Assembly: GCF_000725495.1 (NCBI RefSeq)
Contig: NZ_KL647042.1
Location: forward strand, 124,001-188,000
DNA: 64,000 bases
Source of the DNA: Streptomyces aureus
GTDB lineage: Bacteria > Actinomycetota > Actinomycetes > Streptomycetales > Streptomycetaceae
Direction: 5' to 3'
Below are positions 8,872 to 17,882 of the stretch, piece after piece. Each line of letters starts with the position of its first letter. Positions within the stretch are counted from its first letter, which is position 1. The notes beneath the pieces are model-generated. The model saw only the letters and a program-made list of their open reading frames with translations, did not search any database and had not been told where the DNA came from. The position numbers were made by a program, and so were the translations under genes.

Positions 8872-9906
8872 ATGACCGACGCATCCGCACATCCGTCGGG
8901 CCGCAGCGGCCTTCGCCCGGAGACCTTCCGTCACCTCAGGCTGCTCATCAGCGGTGTCTGCACCATGCTGCTGGTGGCCGTGGCCGCGATGACCCTGCCC
9001 GGGACCGCCCGGGCCGACACGGTCGTCACGTCGAACCAGACCGGCACCAACAACGGGTACTACTACTCGTTCTGGACCGACAGCGCCGGAACCGTGTCCA
9101 TGAACCTGGGCTCCGGCGGCAACTACGGCACCTCCTGGAGCAACACCGGGAACTTCGTCGCCGGCAAGGGCTGGAGCAACGGGGGACGCAGGAGCGTGAC
9201 CTACTCGGGCACCTTCAACCCGTCCGGCAACGCCTACCTGTCGCTCTACGGATGGACGTCCAACCCGCTCGTCGAGTACTACATCGTCGACAACTGGGGC
9301 ACCTACCGGCCCACGGGAACGTACAAGGGCACCGTCACCACCGACGGAGGCACGTACGACATCTACAAGACGACGCGGACCAACGCGCCCTCCGTCGAAG
9401 GAACCCGCACCTTCGACCAGTACTGGAGCGTCCGGCAGTCGAAGCGCACCGGCGGAACCATCACCACCGGCAACCACTTCGACGCCTGGGCCCGCGCCGG
9501 GATGAACCTGGGCAGCTTCAACTACTACATGATCCTCGCCACCGAGGGTTACCAGAGCAGCGGGAACTCCAACATCACCCTGGGCGACACGGGATCGGGT
9601 GGCGGTTCCGGGGGCGGCGGAACCGGTGGCGGGGGCTCGGGCGGGTGCGCGGCGGCCCTGTCCGCGGGCCAGCAGTGGAACGACCGCTACAACCTCAACG
9701 TCGCCGTCACGGGATCGAGCAACTGGACCGTGACGATGAACGTGCCGTCCCCGGCGAAGATCCTCTCGACCTGGAACGTCAGCGCCGCCTACCCGAGCTC
9801 CCAGGTCCTGACGGCCAAGCCCAACGGCAGCGGCAACAACTTCGGCGTCACCATCCAGGCCAACGGCAACTGGACCTGGCCCACGGTCTCCTGCAGCGCG
9901 AGCTGA
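8872..9906 (+). CDS. xlnB: Endo-1,4-beta-xylanase, GH11, with C-terminal carbohydrate-binding module
   Basis: A 344-residue secreted enzyme. ATG 8872 is chosen for its GAGGAGGAAAG ribosome site; longer in-frame starts would run into the tRNA. A signal peptide of about 49 residues (cleaved after ARA) is followed by a GH11 beta-jelly-roll (50-240) with nucleophile Glu135 ([13 protein letters not shown]) and acid/base Glu225 ([10 protein letters not shown]). A Gly/Ser linker (241-258) leads to a C-terminal binding module (259-344). It cleaves the xylan backbone outside the cell. The esterase gene follows 32 bases later in the same direction, the known xlnB-axeA arrangement of S. lividans. The binding module is nearly identical to the one in the esterase. 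Confidence 0.95.
   Translation: MTDASAHPSGRSGLRPETFRHLRLLISGVCTMLLVAVAAMTLPGTARADTVVTSNQTGTNNGYYYSFWTDSAGTVSMNLGSGGNYGTSWSNTGNFVAGKGWSNGGRRSVTYSGTFNPSGNAYLSLYGWTSNPLVEYYIVDNWGTYRPTGTYKGTVTTDGGTYDIYKTTRTNAPSVEGTRTFDQYWSVRQSKRTGGTITTGNHFDAWARAGMNLGSFNYYMILATEGYQSSGNSNITLGDTGSGGGSGGGGTGGGGSGGCAAALSAGQQWNDRYNLNVAVTGSSNWTVTMNVPSPAKILSTWNVSAAYPSSQVLTAKPNGSGNNFGVTIQANGNWTWPTVSCSAS
9645..9903 (+). repeat. Direct repeat copy 1: binding-module coding sequence of the xylanase
   Basis: About 255 bases coding the C-terminal module, nearly identical to 10680-10940. One run of about 56 bases within it is exact in both copies (from the shared ACTGGACCGTGACG to CTCGACCTGGAAC). Confidence 0.85.
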
Positions 9907-9938
9907 CCCCCGCCCCCACACGGCTGAAGGACCACACC

Positions 9939-10943
9939 ATGAGATTCCGCACGAGACTTCGCACGCGTTCCGGACCGCGGCGCTCGTTACGCTCGCTGGT
10001 CACGGGACTGGCCGTCGCGGCGACGGCGGTCGCCGGACCCCTCGCACTCGGCACCGGAGCGGCGCACGCCGCGACCTGCTCCGGGTACGTCGGACTCACC
10101 TTCGACGACGGACCGTCGAGCAGCACGTCGAGCCTGCTCGCCGCCCTCAAGCAGAACGGCCTGCGGGCCACGATGTTCAACGAAGGCCAGTACGCGGCCT
10201 CCAACCCCGCGCAAGTACGGGCCCAGCTCGACGCCGGCATGTGGGTGGGCAACCACAGCTACACCCACCCGCACCTCGTCCAGCAGAGCCAGGCACAGAT
10301 CGACTCGGAGATCTCCCGGACCCAGCAGGCCATCACCGCAGCCGGCGGCGGCACTCCGAAACTGTTCCGTCCGCCGTACGGAGAGACCAACGCGACGGTG
10401 AAGGCGGTGGAGGCCAAGTACGGTCTGACCGAGATCATCTGGGACGTCGACTCGCAGGACTGGAACGGCGCGAGCACCGACGCGATCGTGCAGGCGGCGG
10501 GCCGGCTCACCAACGGGCAGGTCATCCTCATGCACGACTGGCCGGCCAACACGATCGCCGCGATCCCGCGCATCGCGCAGGGTCTGGCCGCCCGCGGCCT
10601 GTGCGCCGGGATGATCTCCCCGGCGACCGGTCGTGCCGTGGCACCCGACGGCGGCGGCACGGGCGGCGGCGGTGGCGGCGGGTGTACCGCCACGCTGTCC
10701 GCCGGCCAGCAGTGGAGCGACCGGTACAACCTGAACGTCACGGTCACCGGCTCGAACGACTGGACCGTGACGATGAACGTGCCGTCCCCGGCGAAGATCC
10801 TCTCGACCTGGAACATCAGCGCCGGTTATCCCAGCGCCCAGGTCCTGAAGGCCAAGCCCAACGGCAGCGGCAACACCTTCGGCGTAACCGTCCAGACCAA
10901 CGGCAACTGGACCTGGCCCACGGTCTCCTGCACCACGGGCTGA
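9939..10943 (+). CDS. axeA: Acetylxylan esterase / polysaccharide deacetylase (CE4) with binding module
   Basis: A 334-residue secreted protein from ATG 9939, the length of S. lividans AxeA. An Arg-rich signal peptide (about 1-45, twin Arg at 14-15) leads to a NodB-fold catalytic domain with TFDDGPS (54-60; Asp56 base, Asp57 metal), the HSYTH zinc site (His106, His110), RPPYG (144-148) and LMHD (His199). A short Gly linker (about 236-249) is followed by a binding module matching that of the xylanase. It removes acetyl groups from xylan so the xylanase can act, and is probably co-transcribed with it. A 12-bp terminator follows. Confidence 0.93.
   Translation: MRFRTRLRTRSGPRRSLRSLVTGLAVAATAVAGPLALGTGAAHAATCSGYVGLTFDDGPSSSTSSLLAALKQNGLRATMFNEGQYAASNPAQVRAQLDAGMWVGNHSYTHPHLVQQSQAQIDSEISRTQQAITAAGGGTPKLFRPPYGETNATVKAVEAKYGLTEIIWDVDSQDWNGASTDAIVQAAGRLTNGQVILMHDWPANTIAAIPRIAQGLAARGLCAGMISPATGRAVAPDGGGTGGGGGGGCTATLSAGQQWSDRYNLNVTVTGSNDWTVTMNVPSPAKILSTWNISAGYPSAQVLKAKPNGSGNTFGVTVQTNGNWTWPTVSCTTG
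10680..10940 (+). repeat. Direct repeat copy 2: binding-module coding sequence of the esterase
   Basis: Second copy of the module at 9645-9903, in the same frame and at the same gene end. Differences are scattered single bases. Close identity between adjacent genes suggests gene conversion or a fairly recent duplication. Confidence 0.85.
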
Positions 10944-11271
10944 CCTGGCGGAACCGCACCGAGGAACAGCGTCACCCGCCGCACCCGGCGAGGGCCCCGA
11001 CCACCGGATCGGGGCCCTCGCTCGCTGTGTTCACGAGGTTACGCAAAGATGTGGGGCAGATCTCGTCACGCTGACGTATCCCCACGTCACAGCGTTGCGG
11101 AACGGGCCCGCCGCACCCCCTCGGGGACGCCTCGCATCGCTGATCCCCAGGTCCGAAGCTAGCGTCGTACTAAAATTGCAGGCTTGTTCGGAGCTGGACC
11201 GGAATATCCCCAGGCGTACCTGCGGGCCCACCGGCTCCCCGGAGCATCCGGGAACAACACGTGAGGACCCG
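10944..11271. other. Intergenic region between axeA and the Pls-like gene
   Basis: 328 bases with no convincing gene. It holds the terminator at 10989-11020 and then a less GC-rich stretch before the NRPS start (AAAGATG around 11048 and TACTAAAATTGC around 11168), which probably contains the NRPS promoter. No clear -35/-10 pair could be fixed. Confidence 0.6.
10989..11020 (+). terminator. Terminator of xlnB-axeA
   Basis: A perfect 12-bp stem (10989-11000 with 11009-11020) with an 8-base loop, 46 bases after the axeA stop. Confidence 0.8.
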
Positions 11272-14200
11272 ATGGCAGCCCTCCAGCAGAGCCCCGCACT
11301 CGCGTTGTCCGACGACGAGGTGCGGGCGGAGTTCGGTGACCAGGCGCGCTTCTCCGCAGCCTCGGCCGCCTCGCCGCGCACGCTCGTGGACATCCTCGAC
11401 GCCTCGGTCCGGGCCCACCCGGACGAGCCCGCTCTCGACGACGGCCGGCGCGCCCTGAGCTACCGGGCCCTGGCCGCCGAGGTGGACGCCCTGCGGTCGC
11501 GGCTGGCGGAGGCCGGGGTGGGTCTCGGCGACCGGGTCGGGGTACGGGTCCCGTCCGGCACGAACGAGCTGTACGTGGCGATCCTCGCGGTCCTCGCGGC
11601 CGGCGCCGCCTATGTGCCGGTGGACGCCGAGGACCCCGACGAGCGGGCCGAGCTGGTCTTCGGCGAGGCCGGGGTGCGCGCGGTGATCGGCGCCGGGCAC
11701 GAGCTGACCGTGAACGGCCGCTCCGAGGTGCCCGCCGGGCGGCCGGGCGTCGAGCAGGACGCGTGGATCATCTTCACCTCGGGTTCCACCGGCAAGCCCA
11801 AGGGTGTGGCCGTGAGCCACCGCAGCGCCGCCGCCTTCGTGGACGCGGAGGCGAGTCTGTTCCTCACCGAGGAGCCGATCGGCCCCGGTGACCGGGTCAT
11901 GGCGGGTCTGTCCGTCGCCTTCGACGCCTCCTGCGAGGAGATGTGGCTGGCCTGGCGGTACGGGGCCTGTCTGGTGCCCGTGCCGCGCTCCCAGGTGCGC
12001 AGCGGCGCCGATCTCGGCCCCTGGCTGGTCGAGCAGGAGATCACCGTCGTCTCGACCGTGCCCACGCTCGCCGCGCTGTGGGAGCCGGAGACCCTGAACG
12101 AGGTCCGGCTGCTGATCTTCGGCGGCGAGGCCTGCCCGCCCGAGCTGACCCAGCGCCTGGTGACCGAGGGCCGTGAGGTGTGGAACACCTACGGGCCGAC
12201 CGAGGCGACCGTGGTGGCCTGCGCCGCGCTGCTGACCGGCGAGGAGCCGATCCGGATCGGGCTGCCGCTGAACGGCTGGGAACTCGCGGTCGTCGACGAG
12301 GCGGGCGAGCCGGTCCGCATGGGCGGCAGCGGCCAGCTGGTGATCGGCGGTGTCGGGCTCGCCCGGTACCTGGACGCGGAGAAGGACGCCGAGAAGTACG
12401 CGCCGCTCCCGTCGCTGGGCTGGGAGCGGGCGTACCGCAGCGGTGACCTGGTCCGGGCGGAACCGGAGGGACTGATCTTCCTCGGCCGGGCCGACGAGCA
12501 GATCAAGCTCGGCGGCCGCCGGATCGAGCTGGGCGAGGTGGACGCGGCGCTCCAGGCGCTGCCCGGGGTCGCGGGCGCCGCGGCGGCCGTGCGGACCGCG
12601 CGCGGCGGCAATCAGCTGCTCGTCGGCTATGTGGTCACCCAGGACGGCTGGGACCAGGCCGTGGCGGTCGAGAAGCTGCGGGCCGAACTGCCGGCCGCGC
12701 TGGTTCCGCTGATCGCGCCGGTCGAGGACCTGCCGACCCGGACGTCGGGCAAGGTCGACCGCAACGCGCTGCCCTGGCCGCTGGAGGGCCTGGAGAGCGG
12801 CGGGGCGAAGGAGGAGCTGTACGGCACCGAGGCCTGGCTCGCCGAGCAGTGGGCCGAGGTCCTCGGCGTCCCCGTGCGGAGCGCCGGCGACGACTTCTTC
12901 GCGATCGGCGGCTCCAGTCTCGGAGCCGCCCAGCTGACCACGCGGCTGCGCACCCGCTACCCGAGCGTCGCCGTGCTCGACATCTATCAGCAGCCCGTGC
13001 TGCGCAAGCTGGCCCGCCATCTGGAGCGCTCCGGCCAGGACGACGGCGCGGAGCGGGTCGTCGCGCCGGTCCCGCTGCGCGCCAAGCTGGTCCAGCTGCT
13101 GGTGCTGGTCCCGCTGTTCGCGCTGCTCGGGCTGCGCTGGACGGTGGCGCTGGCCGCCCTCGGCAACGTACTGCACTGGTTCGGCCCGTATCCCTGGGCG
13201 CCGAGCGCCTCCTGGTGGCTGGTGGGCGCGGGCGCGCTGGTCCTCTACAGCCCGCCGGGGCGGCTCGCCGTCGCCGCCGGCGGTGCGCGGCTGCTGCTGC
13301 GCGGGGTGAAGGCCGGCCGGTACCCGCGCGGCGGGAGCGTCCATCTGCGGCTGTGGACGGCCGAGCGGCTCGCCGCCTTCAGCGGGGCGACGTCGCTGAC
13401 GGGGTCCTGGCTGGAGCGGTACGCGCGGGCCCTGGGCGCCCGGATCGGCCAGGACGTGGACCTGCACTCGCTGCCGCCGGTGACCGGCCTGCTCAAGATG
13501 GGCCGGGGTGCCGCCGTCGAGTCCGAGGTGGACCTGTCGGGGTACTGGCTGGACGGCGACCGGCTGGAGATCGGCGCGGTCAAGGTGGGCGCCGGTGCCG
13601 TGGTCGGCACGCGCAGCATCCTCTTCCCCGGGTCCCGGGTGGGCAAGCGCGCCGAGGTGGCGCCGGGTTCGGCCGTGGCGGGGCAGATCCCGACCGGGCA
13701 GCGCTGGGCCGGGGCGCCCGCGGTCAAGCTCGGCAAGGCGAAGCGGGCCTGGCCCAAGGACAGACCGCAGCGCGGCACGTACTGGCGGGTGATGTACGGC
13801 GCGACCGGGTTCGCCCTGACCGTGCTGCCGGTGCTGGCCGCCGTCGCGGCGCTGCTGGTGGCCCGGGTGTTCGTGAGCCCGGACGCCGGGCTCGGCGCGG
13901 CGCTGCGCGGGGCGGGGATCGCCCTGGTCCCGGCGACGCTCGCGTTCGGTCTGGCGTACGCGCTGCTGATCCTGGTGGCCGTGCGGCTGCTGAGTCTCGG
14001 GCTGCACGAGGGCACGCATCCCACGCACAGCCGGGTCGGCTGGCAGGCGTGGACGGTCACCCAGCTGATGGACCGCTCGCGGGAGATGCTGTTCCCGCTG
14101 TACGCGGGGCTGATCACGCCGGTGTGGCTGCGGCTGCTCGGTATGCGGATCGGCCGGGGCGCGGAGGTGTCGACCGTGCTCGCGCTGCCGAGTCTGACGA

Positions 14201-15147
14201 CGGTCGGCGACGGCGCGTTCCTCGCGGACGACACGCTGACGGCGCCGTACGAACTCGGTGGCGGCTGGATGCGCATCGGGCGGGCGGAGATCGGCCGGCG
14301 GGCGTTCCTCGGCAACTCCGGGATGACCGCGCCGGGCCGCAGTGTGCCGGACGGCGGTCTGGTCGGGGTGCTCTCGGCGACGCCGAAGAAGGCGAAGAAG
14401 GGCAGTTCGTATCTGGGGCTGCCGCCGATGAAGCTGCCGCGCGCGGCGCAGGGCGGCGACCAGAGCCGCACGTACGAGCCTCCGGCGCGGCTGCTGTGGG
14501 CGCGCGGGCTGGTGGAGCTGTGCCGGCTGGTGCCGGTGTTCTGCTCGGCGGCGCTGGCCGTGCTGACGGTGGCCGCGCTGTGCGCGCTGGGCCCCTGGGC
14601 GTGGGTGTTCTCCGGTGCGGTGCTGCTGGCCGCGGGTGTGCTCGGGTGTCTGGTGTCCGTGGTGGCGAAGTGGCTGCTGGTGGGCCGGCACCGTTCCGGC
14701 GAGCATCCGCTGTGGAGCGGTTTCGTGTGGCGCAACGAGCTGGCGGACACCTTCGTGGAGGTCGTGGCCGTGCCGTGGCTGGCGGGATCCGTGCCCGGTA
14801 CTCCGCTGATGACGGCGTGGCTGCGCGGCCTGGGTGCCCGGATCGGCAGGGGCGCGTGGGTCGAGAGCTACTGGCTGCCCGAGTCGGACCTGGTGACGCT
14901 GGGGGACGCGGCGACGGTGAACCGGGGCTGTGTCCTGCAGACCCACCTCTTCCACGACCGGATCTTGCGGACGGATACTGTGGTCCTCCGTGAGGGCGCC
15001 ACTCTGGGTCCGGGCGGAATCGTCCTGCCCGGCAGCACCGTCGGGGCCCGTTCCACCCTGGGTCCCGCGTCGCTGGTGATGGCGGCGGAGTCCGTTCCCG
15101 ACGACACCCGCTGGCTGGGCAACCCGATCGAGGCCTGGCGTTCGTAG
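11272..15147 (+). CDS. Pls/PosA-family nonribosomal peptide synthetase (epsilon-poly-lysine-synthetase-like)
   Basis: 1291 residues from ATG 11272, preceded by GTGAGGA. The adenylation domain (about 20-500) has IIFTSGSTGKPKG (166), FDASCEEMW (217), NTYGPTE (305), a LGRADEQIKLGGRRIE block (about 404) and SGKVDRNALP (491). A carrier domain follows with DDFFAIGGSSL (540-550; phosphopantetheine Ser about 548). Instead of a condensation or thioesterase domain there are three pairs of membrane helices (about 603-665, 843-910, 1076-1136) enclosing soluble segments with hexapeptide left-handed-helix repeats. This is the plan of epsilon-poly-L-lysine synthetase, a membrane enzyme joining one amino acid into a short polymer. 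My reading of the specificity residues is DAESIGTVVK, close to the lysine code. The product is therefore likely a cationic homopolymer; this is inference. Confidence 0.88.
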   Translation: MAALQQSPALALSDDEVRAEFGDQARFSAASAASPRTLVDILDASVRAHPDEPALDDGRRALSYRALAAEVDALRSRLAEAGVGLGDRVGVRVPSGTNELYVAILAVLAAGAAYVPVDAEDPDERAELVFGEAGVRAVIGAGHELTVNGRSEVPAGRPGVEQDAWIIFTSGSTGKPKGVAVSHRSAAAFVDAEASLFLTEEPIGPGDRVMAGLSVAFDASCEEMWLAWRYGACLVPVPRSQVRSGADLGPWLVEQEITVVSTVPTLAALWEPETLNEVRLLIFGGEACPPELTQRLVTEGREVWNTYGPTEATVVACAALLTGEEPIRIGLPLNGWELAVVDEAGEPVRMGGSGQLVIGGVGLARYLDAEKDAEKYAPLPSLGWERAYRSGDLVRAEPEGLIFLGRADEQIKLGGRRIELGEVDAALQALPGVAGAAAAVRTARGGNQLLVGYVVTQDGWDQAVAVEKLRAELPAALVPLIAPVEDLPTRTSGKVDRNALPWPLEGLESGGAKEELYGTEAWLAEQWAEVLGVPVRSAGDDFFAIGGSSLGAAQLTTRLRTRYPSVAVLDIYQQPVLRKLARHLERSGQDDGAERVVAPVPLRAKLVQLLVLVPLFALLGLRWTVALAALGNVLHWFGPYPWAPSASWWLVGAGALVLYSPPGRLAVAAGGARLLLRGVKAGRYPRGGSVHLRLWTAERLAAFSGATSLTGSWLERYARALGARIGQDVDLHSLPPVTGLLKMGRGAAVESEVDLSGYWLDGDRLEIGAVKVGAGAVVGTRSILFPGSRVGKRAEVAPGSAVAGQIPTGQRWAGAPAVKLGKAKRAWPKDRPQRGTYWRVMYGATGFALTVLPVLAAVAALLVARVFVSPDAGLGAALRGAGIALVPATLAFGLAYALLILVAVRLLSLGLHEGTHPTHSRVGWQAWTVTQLMDRSREMLFPLYAGLITPVWLRLLGMRIGRGAEVSTVLALPSLTTVGDGAFLADDTLTAPYELGGGWMRIGRAEIGRRAFLGNSGMTAPGRSVPDGGLVGVLSATPKKAKKGSSYLGLPPMKLPRAAQGGDQSRTYEPPARLLWARGLVELCRLVPVFCSAALAVLTVAALCALGPWAWVFSGAVLLAAGVLGCLVSVVAKWLLVGRHRSGEHPLWSGFVWRNELADTFVEVVAVPWLAGSVPGTPLMTAWLRGLGARIGRGAWVESYWLPESDLVTLGDAATVNRGCVLQTHLFHDRILRTDTVVLREGATLGPGGIVLPGSTVGARSTLGPASLVMAAESVPDDTRWLGNPIEAWRS

Positions 15148-15220
15148 CAGAATTGACCTGATCGGACACGAAGGGCGGTACGGCGGCACGTCGAGCACAG
15201 GGCAGGGAGCAGTCGCAGCA

Positions 15221-16648
15221 GTGAGCGTTCAGCAGACAGCGGGACCGGACCCCTATTTCCCGGCGAACGGAGACCCCCGTTACCGGGTGCACCGGTACGA
15301 GCTCGCGCTGGACTACCGCCCCGGCCCGAACCGGCTGTCCGGCACCGCGCGGATCAACGCGATAGCGGGCCGTTCCGCGCTGACCGAGTTCCAGCTGAAC
15401 CTGGCCGATTTCCGGATCGGCCGGGTCCGGGTCGACGGCAAGGCCCCGCACTACTCGCACCGGGGCGGCAGGCTGCGCGTCCGTCCGCCGAAGCCGGTGC
15501 GGGCCGGTGCCGCGTTCACCGTCGAGGTGCACTGGTCGGGCAATCCCAAGCCGGTGAGCAGTCCCTGGGGCGGGCTCGGCTGGGAGGAGCTGGAGGACGG
15601 GGCGCTGGTGGCCAGCCAGCCGGTCGGTTCGCCGTCCTGGTACCCGTGCAACGACCGGCCGGCCGACAAGGCCGCGTACCAGATCTCGGTCACCACGCCG
15701 TCGGCGTACGCGGTGGTGGCGGGCGGGCGTCTGCTGACGCGGACGACGAAGGCGTCGACGACGACCTGGGTGTACGAGCAGCCCGCGCCGACCTCCAGCT
15801 ATCTGGTGGGCCTGTCGATCGGCAAGTACCAGACGGTGCTGCTCGGCGATCCGGGTCTCGGGGGCGTGCCGCAGTCGGGGTATCTGCCCGCGCAGCTGCT
15901 GCCCGAGTTCTCCCGGGACTTCGCGCGGCAGCCCGCGATGATGGAGCTGTTCCAGAACCTGTTCGGGCCGTATCCGTTCGGCGAGTACGCCGTGGTGGTG
16001 ACCGAGGAGGAGCTCGACGTCCCGGTCGAGGCGCAGGGTCTTTCGCTGTTCGGCTCCAATCACGTGGACGGGGCGCGGGGTTCGGAGCGGCTGATCGCGC
16101 ACGAGCTGGCGCACCAGTGGTTCGGCAACAGCGTGTCGATCGCGGACTGGCGGCACATCTGGCTGAACGAGGGGCTCGCGAAGTACGCGGAGTGGCTGTG
16201 GTCGGAGCGCTCCGGCGGGCGCCCGGCCCGTCAGCTGGCGGCCGCCGCGCACCGGAAGCTGGCCGCGCTGCCGCAGGATCTGCTGCTGTCGGACCCGGGC
16301 CGCAAGCTGATGTTCGACGACAGGCTCTACGAGCGCGGCGGGCTCACGGTGCACGCGGTCCGGTGTGCGCTGGGCGACGAGGCGTTCTTCCGGATGCTGC
16401 GCGGCTGGGCGACGCTGCACCGCGGCGGCACGGTCACCACCTCGGTCTTCACCGCGCACGTCGCGCGCTACGCGCCCGAGCCGCTGGACGACCTGTTCAC
16501 GGCGTGGCTGTACGAGACGGCGCTGCCGCCGCTGCCGGAGGCCGCCGCCCCGCTCCCGGAGGCCGCCCCGCGGCTGCCGGCCCGGCCTTCCTATCCGCCC
16601 ACGTATCCGGCCCCCGGCGCGGACCCGGCCCGGGTCCGGGGAGAATGA
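15221..16648 (+). CDS. M1 family metallopeptidase (short form)
   Basis: 475 residues from GTG 15221, 73 bases after the Pls-like gene and probably in its operon. The zinc site is clear: His294-Glu295-x-x-His298 (HELAHQW) and Glu317 in WLNEGLAKY, with the correct 18-residue spacing. The exopeptidase GxMEN motif is replaced by VEAQG. It is about half the length of classical PepN because the C-terminal helical domain is missing, and no signal peptide is seen. Epsilon-poly-lysine producers are reported to have an M1-type polylysine-degrading enzyme, so a role in trimming or self-protection is a reasonable guess. A general aminopeptidase is the alternative. Confidence 0.88.
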   Translation: MSVQQTAGPDPYFPANGDPRYRVHRYELALDYRPGPNRLSGTARINAIAGRSALTEFQLNLADFRIGRVRVDGKAPHYSHRGGRLRVRPPKPVRAGAAFTVEVHWSGNPKPVSSPWGGLGWEELEDGALVASQPVGSPSWYPCNDRPADKAAYQISVTTPSAYAVVAGGRLLTRTTKASTTTWVYEQPAPTSSYLVGLSIGKYQTVLLGDPGLGGVPQSGYLPAQLLPEFSRDFARQPAMMELFQNLFGPYPFGEYAVVVTEEELDVPVEAQGLSLFGSNHVDGARGSERLIAHELAHQWFGNSVSIADWRHIWLNEGLAKYAEWLWSERSGGRPARQLAAAAHRKLAALPQDLLLSDPGRKLMFDDRLYERGGLTVHAVRCALGDEAFFRMLRGWATLHRGGTVTTSVFTAHVARYAPEPLDDLFTAWLYETALPPLPEAAAPLPEAAPRLPARPSYPPTYPAPGADPARVRGE

Positions 16649-16652
16649 CGCG

Positions 16653-17027
16653 ATGACCAGCCGTTCCTGTCCCTGTGGGCTCACCGGGCCCTACGCGCGC
16701 TGCTGCGGGCGCTTCCATCGCGGCGAGGCCGCGGCGCCGAGTGCCGAGGCGCTCATGCGGTCCCGCTACTGCGCCTTCGTGCAGGAGGACGAGGCCTACC
16801 TGCTGCGTACGTGGCATCCGCGGACGCGGCCGGCCCGGGTGGAGTTCGAGCCGGGGATGCGGTGGACGGGCCTGGAGATCCTGGACACGGGGCAGGGCTC
16901 GGCGTTCCACACCACGGGGACCGTGACGTTCCGGGCCTCCTGGCGGGGCGGTTCGCTGCACGAGCGGAGCCGGTTCGAGCGGGTGGACGGGGCCTGGGTG
17001 TACGTCGACGGGGACTTCCTCGACTGA
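16653..17027 (+). CDS. YchJ/UPF0225 family protein
   Basis: 124 residues from ATG 16653, five bases after the M1 peptidase stop. The N-terminal SRSCPCGLTGPYARCCGRF is the cysteine motif (SEC-C-like) of YchJ proteins, followed by the family core MRSRYCAFVQED and an NTF2-like C-terminal half (RWTGLEILDTGQG). The cysteines probably bind zinc. Biochemical role unknown. It may be part of the old backbone rather than of the upstream block. Confidence 0.88.
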   Translation: MTSRSCPCGLTGPYARCCGRFHRGEAAAPSAEALMRSRYCAFVQEDEAYLLRTWHPRTRPARVEFEPGMRWTGLEILDTGQGSAFHTTGTVTFRASWRGGSLHERSRFERVDGAWVYVDGDFLD

Positions 17028-17050
17028 ACCCGGCGCCGGCGCGCCGGTCG

Positions 17051-17752
17051 TCAGGGGGCGAGGACGTCCAGTTCCTGGAGCGCGCCGGCCGTGATCTCGC
17101 GGGTGAGTTCCTCGGCGCGCCGGGAGTCGCCCTCGCGGACGGCCTCGGCGAGCTGGACGTGCAGGGTCACGGCGGCGGGGTCGGGGTCCTCGAACATGAC
17201 GTCGTGATGGGTGCGGCCGGACAGGACCTCCGCGACGACGTCGCCGAGGCGGGCGAACATCTCGTTGCCCGAGGCCTTGAGGATCACGCGGTGGAAGGCC
17301 ACGTCGTGGACGAGGTAGCCCTCGAGCTGGTGGCCGCGTGAGGTGGCGACCATGCCGAGCGCGCACTCGGTGAGTTCCGCGCACTGCTCGGCGGTGGCGT
17401 GCCGGGCGGCCAGCCCCGCGGCGACGGGTTCGATCGCCGAGCGCAGGACGGTGAGGGAACGCAGCTGGTGGGGACGGTCTGCGCCGGCCAGCCGCCAGCG
17501 GATGACCTGGGGGTCGTAGACGTTCCACTCGGACTTGGGGCGCACCGTCACGCCCACGCGGCGGCGGGATTCGACCAGGTACATGGATTCGAGCACCCGG
17601 ACCGCCTCGCGCATCACGGAGCGGGACACCTCGAAGCGCTGCGCGAGCTCGTCGGTGCGCAGGACGCTGCCCGGCGGGTAGTCGCCCGCCGTGATCGCCG
17701 GCCCGAGGGTCTCCAGTACGTGCCCGTGCAGCCCCCGGCCCCGTGTGGTCAT
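17051..17752 (-). CDS. gntR: FadR-type GntR transcriptional regulator of gluconate genes
   Basis: 233 residues from ATG 17752 (MTTRGRGLHGHVLETLG). The N-terminal winged helix (about 8-75) has the GntR pattern GDYPPGSVLRTDELAQRFEVS and VSRSVMREAVRVLES. The C-terminal part (about 90-230) is an all-helical FCD ligand-binding domain with metal-type ligands in HDVAFHRVILKASGN. It is divergent from gluconate kinase and permease genes, so it most likely represses them until gluconate or 6-phosphogluconate binds. Confidence 0.88.
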   Translation of the reverse strand: MTTRGRGLHGHVLETLGPAITAGDYPPGSVLRTDELAQRFEVSRSVMREAVRVLESMYLVESRRRVGVTVRPKSEWNVYDPQVIRWRLAGADRPHQLRSLTVLRSAIEPVAAGLAARHATAEQCAELTECALGMVATSRGHQLEGYLVHDVAFHRVILKASGNEMFARLGDVVAEVLSGRTHHDVMFEDPDPAAVTLHVQLAEAVREGDSRRAEELTREITAGALQELDVLAP

Positions 17753-17882
17753 GGAGCCAGCGTACGAGGCCGACCCCGGGAACAAAAAGTCAGACTTATA
17801 TGTCACACACTCTTGAATTCATCCGACCTAATAGGTTTCAGTGTCGTCTACATCAGATGTCGACGAAGACAGCGAGAGCGTG
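17753..17882. promoter_or_regulatory. Divergent gntR / gntKP promoter region
   Basis: A markedly AT-rich strip (about 17785-17840) between gntR and gntK. Candidate operator: inverted ACCT-AAT-AGGT at 17826-17836. No second copy was found nearby, so the assignment is weak. Confidence 0.4.

Noticed and set aside
11170..15198. A 1342-codon open frame on the minus strand opposite the Pls-like gene
   Set aside because: Its codons have G/C bias in the wrong position, its product is Arg/Gln/His-rich without domains, and the plus-strand frame is a clear enzyme. GC-rich DNA opens such frames by chance.
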